Assembly: GCA_002782345.1 (NCBI GenBank)
Contig: PFHO01000053.1
Coordinates: forward strand, 1-9,208
Source: Candidatus Moranbacteria bacterium CG_4_8_14_3_um_filter_34_16
GTDB lineage: Bacteria; Patescibacteriota; Minisyncoccia; Moranbacterales; UBA2206
Reading direction: 5' to 3'
DNA length: 9,208 bases
In this document: piece after piece, positions 5,335-9,208 of the stretch
Position numbering within the stretch: the first letter of the stretch is position 1
Layout: every line of letters begins with the position of its first letter
Notes under the pieces: generated by a model
Told to the model about the DNA's origin: nothing
What the model saw: the letters and a program-made list of their open reading frames with translations, nothing else
The model's database searches: none
Translations under genes and position numbers: made by a program

Positions 5335-5430
5335 CTCCGAAGCTTTGTTTCGGGAGGAATTAATAAAAATCTCGCAATCTACTAATAGAGATTAACTTCC
5401 GTTAATACCTCACCAGCTTGCTGTGAGGTA
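5335..5430. repeat. cluster of three consecutive stem-loops
   Basis: In under 100 bases three hairpins follow one another. CTCC-GAA with TTC-G-GGAG is at 5335-5356 (one bulged G). AATCTC with GAGATT is at 5368-5393. TACCTCAC with GTGAGGTA is at 5406-5430, continued by AGC/GCT after a bulged C. They lie between the efp terminator and the large palindrome. They may be the 3' untranslated part of the efp mRNA, a small RNA, or a REP-like element. No open frame is visible. Confidence 0.45.
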
Positions 5431-5448
5431 GTTTATTCCAAAAAAAAA

Positions 5449-5496
5449 TTTTTCAAAATAAAAAACCTAAAATTTTAGGTTTTTTATTTTGAAAAA
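5449..5496. terminator. bidirectional terminator, 24-bp perfect palindrome
   Basis: The arms 5449-5472 and 5473-5496 are exact reverse complements; the GC centre (ACCTAAAATTTTAGGT) is flanked by A and T runs on both sides. It ends + strand transcription from the efp side and - strand transcription from the small-protein gene, which stops at 5531. Confidence 0.85.
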
Positions 5497-5530
5497 AATG
5501 ACACAAAATGAGCGAAAGGAATATCTCTTT

Positions 5531-5680
5531 TTAGAACAAGCCAATATTTCCAAAAAGAGTAACGGTAAGAACTGGAACTAAAGCGATAAGAACCGCCAAA
5601 TTAATTTCTTCCATTTCATTATATTCTTTTTCTCTTTTCAAGCACTCTGGACAAGTGCATTGAGTTTTTTCTTTTTCCAT
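5531..5680 (-). CDS. 49-aa Cys-cluster single-helix membrane protein, unknown function
   Basis: On the - strand, ATG at 5680 opens 49 codons to TAA at 5531. The N-terminal half is charged and has three clustered Cys (C8, C10, C13 in QCTCPECLKREKE). Residues about 28-46 form a hydrophobic helix (NLAVLIALVPVLTVTLFG). This looks like a small membrane protein with a cytoplasmic metal- or redox-capable head. Support for it being real: a full consensus promoter 86 bases upstream, a GGGGG Shine-Dalgarno-like run 8 bases before the ATG (rare in this window), and the bidirectional terminator 34 bases after the stop. Three Cys make only part of a zinc site, so dimer binding or a redox role is possible. 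I know no named family for it. Confidence 0.65.
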   Translation of the reverse strand: MEKEKTQCTCPECLKREKEYNEMEEINLAVLIALVPVLTVTLFGNIGLF

Positions 5681-5688
5681 TTTTTTTG

Positions 5689-5703
5689 CCCCCTTTTAAG
5701 AGG
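5689..5703 (-). promoter_or_regulatory. hairpin that can hide the ribosome binding site of the 49-aa gene
   Basis: Read on the - strand, CCTCTT (5703-5698) can pair with the downstream AAGGGG, which contains the Shine-Dalgarno-like G run (5693-5689). The loop is very tight, so the innermost U-A pairs must open. It would place the ribosome binding site in a stem. Confidence 0.35.
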
Positions 5704-5720
5704 AATTAATAATTAAAAAC

Positions 5721-5752
5721 AAAAAAACGCGTGTTTTTTCACCCGTTTTTTT
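5721..5752. promoter_or_regulatory. terminator-like hairpin in the leader of the 49-aa gene
   Basis: AAAAAAACGCGTG (5721-5733) faces CACCCGTTTTTTT (5740-5752) around six T. Twelve of 13 positions pair, with one mismatch. On the - strand it covers about +8 to +39 of the transcript from the 5766-5794 promoter and ends in a T7 tract, as an attenuator would. On the + strand it is equally a terminator. Confidence 0.55.
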
Positions 5753-5765
5753 ATGTTACGTTCTA

Positions 5766-5794
5766 ATTATACACGATTTTTTTCTATTTGTCAA
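5766..5794 (-). promoter_or_regulatory. full-consensus sigma-70 promoter of the 49-aa gene
   Basis: On the - strand: TTGACA (5794-5789), a 17-base spacer, TATAAT (5771-5766). Every position matches consensus. The predicted start near 5759 gives a leader of about 79 bases, far longer than for the other genes in the window. Confidence 0.85.
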
Positions 5795-6182
5795 TTTTAT
5801 GTATAAGTCCACTCTATTTTGCACTCCTGAGGTAAATTAAAATTTATTTTAATTATAATAATGCGACTGTCAATGAAATTAGTAAGTGGAGATTTAGACT
5901 TATAAATAGCTATCTTGTTTTTATTCTAATAATTATCTCGCTTTTATTTTGATAGTTAAAATTAATTGCTTTTCTTTTTTTAAAGTTTTGTTTTTATATC
6001 TCAATTTTATTATACTATACAACACCAACAATTTTAAACTCTAAACATTAAACTAGATGAAATCGTGTTTTATTTTTTTTATTAAATCCTCATATTTCAC
6101 ACTAGTCCTCTCTGATATAAAATCTAATTCATCCACTCTGCAAGCATACAATTTTTGTTATTTTTTCGCTACTACCAAGTTT
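5795..6182. other. AT-rich stretch without a recognisable gene
   Basis: No convincing protein. It holds an imperfect inverted repeat (TATAAGTC at 5802-5809 with GACTTATA at 5897-5904, plus CCACT at 5809-5813 with AGTGG at 5885-5889) and a + strand promoter-like pair (TTGTTT 5988-5993, 17 bases, TATACT 6011-6016). Short frames on both strands between 6053 and 6185 (33 codons on -, 42 residues on +) overlap each other and have no ribosome binding site. I do not call them. Confidence 0.5.
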
Positions 6183-6183
6183 T

Positions 6184-6212
6184 AGCGCAAATTAAGCGCT
6201 TGATTTTTATTT
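6184..6212. terminator. hairpin after cca, possible terminator
   Basis: AGCGC (6184-6188), loop AAATTAA, GCGCT (6196-6200), followed on the + strand by TGATTTTTATTTTT. As a + strand terminator it would end a transcript from the 5988-6016 promoter. On the - strand it lies 24 bases after the cca stop, but the following U run is poor. Confidence 0.4.
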
Positions 6213-6223
6213 TTCGTCTCCCG

Positions 6224-7876
6224 CTAAGCTTTTAATTTTAAAATTAACTCTCTAATTCTTTTTTTGGCTAACTCTTCATCACTGAAGTTTTCGCCAGATT
6301 GAAGCAATATGTCCAAAACTTGTTTCTGGATTTTGCCAATTTCCGGACCCGGTTTGAGTTTGAGTGTTTCCATGATAATCTTACCATTAACAAGTTTTTT
6401 CAAATCAACTCCATTTTCCTTATTTTCTTCAAGTTCTTTTTTTGTTTCAAAAAATATTTCTTTGATAATTTTTTGGTCTAACTCACCATCATCTTTTTCG
6501 GAAATTTGTCCACCCAAATCGGCAATAGATAAACATACCAAATCTTCAATCAAATCAATACCTTTGTCCATAATCATTTTTTTGAAAACCGCTTTGGCTC
6601 GATTTTTGGCTCGATCCAAATTGGCTGAGCCAGCTTCTTTGATTCGACCGGACACCTGTTGAAACAGAGCTTGATGATTGGCTATCAACCATTTCAGTTC
6701 CTCAATTTCTTTATTTGAAAAACTCGCTCTTTTCAAAATGGTCCCTACTTTTTCCGCCCCCAATTGATCATGCTTCAAAAAACTAACTTTTCTTTTACCT
6801 TTTTTTTCTGTCTCTTCTCTTGTTTCCGGTTTGGCAATATCATGAAAAATCGCAGCCCACTTGAGGCGTAGATTTGCGTTTAGGGGCAATTTTTTCGCAA
6901 CTAACATAGTATGATTGAAAACATTTCCTTCAAGATGGAAGGGCGGTCTCTGCTCGCAATTTTGCAGAGCCTTCACTTCCGGAAAAATCTGTTCCAAAAG
7001 ACCAAGTTCATCAAGCATTCCAAGCGCACTGTCTGCTGGGGCTAGTAGCAGTATTTTGTCAAGCTCATTTTTAATTCTTTCCGTGGCTTCATTCTTTAAT
7101 CTTGACGCCAAAACCCTAATAATAGCCTTGTCCTCCCCAGCCGGACTGAAACCGGTTTTGAATAAAAAGCGAACAAAACGCAACATTCTGATTCCATCTT
7201 CCTCTATCCTTTTTTCGGCACTACCGGTAAATTTCAATCGCTTTTCTTTGATGTCCTTAATTCCTCCAACATAGTCAATTATTCTCCCGGAAAGCGGACT
7301 GTAAAAAAGAGCGTTAGCGGTGAAATCTCTGGCGCCCGCATCTTCTCCAGGATTAATGGTTCTATTTTTTCCTTCAAAATTTTTGAAACTTGATATTTCA
7401 TATTCTTCGCCACTATTAAATTTAACACGCACCACTTCTGAGGATTCGCCATGAATGCCAACTCTTTTCACTCCCTGTAAATTTTTCACTAGAGTGTAAA
7501 TCTCGCCAGAAGTCAAATTGGTGGTCAAATCAATATCTCTTGGAATATGCCCAGTCAATATATCGCGGACAAAACCGCCAGAAATCAAAAGATGGGGTGA
7601 TCTGCGAACTTCTTTCCCACTACAACTTTTTATTAATTGCGCACAATTTTTAAATGCATCAATAATCAAGATAAGTTCTTTTGGAGCGATTGCCTTTTTT
7701 TCGCCATTATTCTCAAGCATTTCATAAACCTGATCAATGTTGCCAACTTCTTTTGTGACTACTTCAAATTTTTTGCCATCGTTGTCATGAAAGTTAAAAA
7801 TTCTTAACTCCTGATCCAAACTAACGGGATTTGGATGCTGAACTTCTTTTTTTATTTCTCCGAATTTATTTTCCAT
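6224..7876 (-). CDS. cca: tRNA CCA-adding nucleotidyltransferase with HD domain
   Basis: This 550-aa class II nucleotidyltransferase adds or repairs the 3' CCA of tRNAs. Visible motifs: LLISGGFVRD (residues 96-105) and PRDIDLTTN (112-120), the GG and DxD catalytic elements, with D114 and D116 as metal ligands. ARDFTANAL is at 182-190. EEDGIRMLRFVRF (225-237) is the start of the RNA-binding head domain. An HD domain begins near H322, with the HD pair in IFHDIAKP (H345, D346) and later NHQALF (400-405). Such HD domains give cyclic or 2'-phosphatase activity in some CCA enzymes. The ~95 residues before the GG motif are about 60 longer than usual and resemble nothing I know. The ATG at 7876 lies about 19 bases after the predicted transcript start. 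A related poly(A) polymerase is a less likely alternative. Confidence 0.93.
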   Translation of the reverse strand: MENKFGEIKKEVQHPNPVSLDQELRIFNFHDNDGKKFEVVTKEVGNIDQVYEMLENNGEKKAIAPKELILIIDAFKNCAQLIKSCSGKEVRRSPHLLISGGFVRDILTGHIPRDIDLTTNLTSGEIYTLVKNLQGVKRVGIHGESSEVVRVKFNSGEEYEISSFKNFEGKNRTINPGEDAGARDFTANALFYSPLSGRIIDYVGGIKDIKEKRLKFTGSAEKRIEEDGIRMLRFVRFLFKTGFSPAGEDKAIIRVLASRLKNEATERIKNELDKILLLAPADSALGMLDELGLLEQIFPEVKALQNCEQRPPFHLEGNVFNHTMLVAKKLPLNANLRLKWAAIFHDIAKPETREETEKKGKRKVSFLKHDQLGAEKVGTILKRASFSNKEIEELKWLIANHQALFQQVSGRIKEAGSANLDRAKNRAKAVFKKMIMDKGIDLIEDLVCLSIADLGGQISEKDDGELDQKIIKEIFFETKKELEENKENGVDLKKLVNGKIIMETLKLKPGPEIGKIQKQVLDILLQSGENFSDEELAKKRIRELILKLKA

Positions 7877-7901
7877 TTTAATTGTTATTTTTTATGTTTC
7901 A

Positions 7902-7910
7902 AGTATATCA
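7902..7910 (-). promoter_or_regulatory. extended -10 promoter for cca
   Basis: On the - strand, TGA plus TATACT (7907-7902). A start about 7 bases on gives a leader of roughly 19 bases with no Shine-Dalgarno. No clear -35. Confidence 0.45.
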
Positions 7911-8197
7911 CAAATTCTAAGAGTCTGCTGAATTAAAAAAATCAAGGCTCAAATAAGCCTTTAATATTGTGTCTTCTAAATTAAACCCTTGTAAATTTTT
8001 GAAATAATTTTGCCAAATCTGATGCACAAATTTAAAAAGCGAAATCTGACATAACCGCCTCGCCTCGCTCGGCGAAATACTCGAGCGAGGCGGAATTCCC
8101 CCCACCCCCCTTCTTTTTTGCCCTTTTGTTTTTTGGGTTTCGCCCGATTTTTTTCGGCAGAGTTTGAGGCTGTGCTAGTTGAAAACTGGCACGCCAC
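7911..8197. other. intergenic block between cca and the Shedu remnant
   Basis: It contains AAGGCT/AGCCTT (7944-7949 with 7956-7961), then a sudden GC-rich section from 8055. Frames on the - strand through 7917-8197 have no ribosome binding site and run across the GC-rich hairpin and the G tract, so I do not call them. The section 8150-8197 carries AGTT-GAA-AACT and CCGA/TCGG inverted repeats just after the pseudogene stop; these could be what is left of its terminator. Confidence 0.5.
8060..8110. repeat. GC-rich hairpin plus C6-A-C6 tract
   Basis: CGCCTCGCTCG (8061-8071) pairs perfectly with CGAGCGAGGCG (8082-8092), 11 bp. The left arm also carries a partial duplicate of the stem sequence (CCGCCTCG at 8055-8062). 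Five bases later comes C6-A-C6 (8098-8110), which on the - strand is G6-T-G6. Nothing else in the window has this composition. It may be a REP-like or mobile repeat, and the G tract could fold as a quadruplex. Confidence 0.6.
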
Positions 8198-9139
8198 CTA
8201 TTTGTTTACTTTATGTTCAACAATAAATTTGGCTCTTTCAAATAATTCATCAAATGTAACAATTTCAACATTTCTTGAGTCTCTGCGAAATAATTCAAAA
8301 CTTTTAGCTTTAATTTGCAATTCCTTTGTTTCGCTCAAATATTGGTTGGAATTTCCTATTATTAAAATCGTTTTTGGGTCAACGGTTTTTGCTTAATAAT
8401 TTCGCCATCATCATTATAATTGTTATTTACATTTGATTCCGCTTGTATTTGCCAACTTACTTTTTGTTCAAGTATTTGAGAAAAAGTGTCAATCAAATCA
8501 TTAGATAAAGACCACGAATTAGAACGATTTTTATTTTTAAATAAATCCGTATCGGGTCGCTTCAATTCAACAAGAACTGTAAATTTATTACAACCAAGCA
8601 AAAAATCTCCAATAACTCCGTCTTTCCCCAATAAATCAGTATTAGAAATAGGTGCTTCTTTTTGTAAGATTCCTAAAAATTTGTAGTCTAATCCGTACCA
8701 AAAATCCAATCGTTTTTGCTAAAAAATGTTGCCACAATATTTCTAATCTTTCATCAGTAATATTATTTTCTGTTTTATAAATCGCAATATAATCTAGATC
8801 ATTTAATAATTTGTCAAAAATTTCTAATTGCTTTTTTCTATAACCAATATTTACAATATCGGTTGATGTTATGATTCAGCTATTTAGCAACTCCTCAATT
8901 ATTTGTTGCCCGTCTTTTCGAAGTAAGAAAGTTTTTATTTTCTTTTTAGTTTCATCGTCTGCTGGTAAATCATCTTCTGCAAGAGTTATTCTTCGTTCGT
9001 TAATATCAGCAAGGTTTAATTCTGAAAGAAGTTTTAGATAGTCAATAATTTGTTTAAAAAATGAAAATGAAAAAACAATTTGCTCATCCTGTGCAACATA
9101 ACCTTTCTTTTTGTAATACTTATTAGTTTGCAATGACAT
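8198..9139 (-). pseudogene. sduA: decayed Shedu (SduA, DUF4263) anti-phage nuclease
   Basis: Reading the - strand from ATG 9139 to TAG 8198 and joining frames rebuilds a ~314-aa protein with the Shedu layout. First comes an N-terminal domain, then STDIVNIGYRKKQLEIFDKL, then WQHFLAKNDWIFGYGLDY, then the PD-(D/E)xK core GDFLLG...VLVELKRPDTDLF with a downstream TFSQILEQK helix, then PKTILIIGN and SFELFRR...EIVTFDELFERA at the end. Shedu is a nuclease-based phage defence. The gene is broken by an in-frame TGA (8876-8878) and by three single missing bases: in the A5 run at 8713-8717, near 8695-8699 (GGTACGG for GGTTACGG), and in the A5 run at 8386-8390. Adding three bases to the 942-base span gives exactly 315 codons. 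The catalytic D and E-x-K are intact, but no full-length product is expected. Other genes here are unbroken, so decay is likelier than poor sequence. Confidence 0.85.
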
Positions 9140-9193
9140 TATGAATTGTATTGGAGAAAACTGATTCTTGAAAGCGTGATGCGCTCTCCTTGT

Positions 9194-9202
9194 ATTGTAC
9201 CA
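9194..9202 (-). promoter_or_regulatory. extended -10 promoter of the Shedu remnant
   Basis: On the - strand, TGG plus TACAAT (9199-9194), with a predicted start near 9187 and a leader of about 48 bases. AAGGAGAG at the beginning of the leader is too far from the ATG to serve as ribosome binding site. The -35 would lie at or beyond the window edge. Confidence 0.45.
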
Positions 9203-9208
9203 TACTAA

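Noticed and set aside
6053..6185. Short opposing frames: 33 codons on - (6053-6151) and 42 residues on + (6057-6185)
   Set aside because: They overlap on opposite strands, so at most one is real. Neither has a ribosome site, and AT-rich DNA gives such frames by chance.
7917..8197. Overlapping - strand frames of 62 and 73 codons between cca and the Shedu remnant
   Set aside because: They translate the GC-rich hairpin and the G tract, lack ribosome sites and show no motif. The end of the 62-codon frame looks slightly protein-like, but not enough to call.
8118..8396. 92-codon + strand frame antisense to the Shedu C-terminus
   Set aside because: The - strand reads clear Shedu motifs over the same bases, so this is its shadow.
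8876..8878. TGA in the Shedu gene as recoded glycine (as in some Patescibacteria)
   Set aside because: efp ends normally at TGA, and the same gene also needs three frame corrections, so recoding would not restore it.

Overview
The window looks like a chromosomal segment of an ultra-small, AT-rich bacterium, most likely from the Candidate Phyla Radiation (Patescibacteria). The basis is low GC, short proteins, an SSB gene between two ribosomal protein genes, a conserved-looking single-pass membrane protein of unknown function, and almost no Shine-Dalgarno sequences. Several -10 boxes sit only 5-9 bases before the start codon, which suggests leaderless mRNAs. TGA ends efp normally, so the code appears standard. 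The exact lineage cannot be fixed from the sequence.

Left part (1-1782): the last 21 codons of a probable transposase or integrase with a candidate IS end, then a 507-aa protein with a disordered N-terminal half, one membrane helix and an outside domain. Positions 1783-2533 hold no credible protein gene. They contain a perfect DnaA-box match, a near-consensus promoter (TTGACT-17-TATAAT), about 550 bases rich in hairpins, and a small terminator. I read this as an independent structured non-coding RNA that I cannot assign to a known family; it is the best candidate for something undescribed.

Middle part (2581-5250): a co-oriented information-processing cluster on the + strand: yraN (UPF0102 nuclease-like), rpsF (bS6), ssb, rpsR (bS18) and efp. 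yraN, rpsF and ssb each have their own extended -10 box almost touching the start codon. A 375-base gap before rpsF holds mutually exclusive hairpins. The rpsR start lies inside a perfect hairpin.

Right-middle part (5251-7910): efp ends at a small terminator, followed by three strong hairpins and a 24-bp perfect palindrome that can stop transcription from both sides. Beyond it, on the - strand, is a 49-aa protein with a Cys cluster and one membrane helix. It has a consensus promoter and a leader with two hairpins. After about 430 largely empty bases comes a - strand cca gene (tRNA CCA-adding enzyme with an HD domain).

Right end (7911-9208): a short GC-rich block with a strong hairpin and a C6AC6 tract, then a decayed - strand Shedu (SduA, DUF4263) anti-phage nuclease gene. 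It carries one in-frame stop and three single-base frameshifts, and its own promoter is still visible. Together with the transposase remnant, this suggests accessory DNA at both edges of a conserved core.
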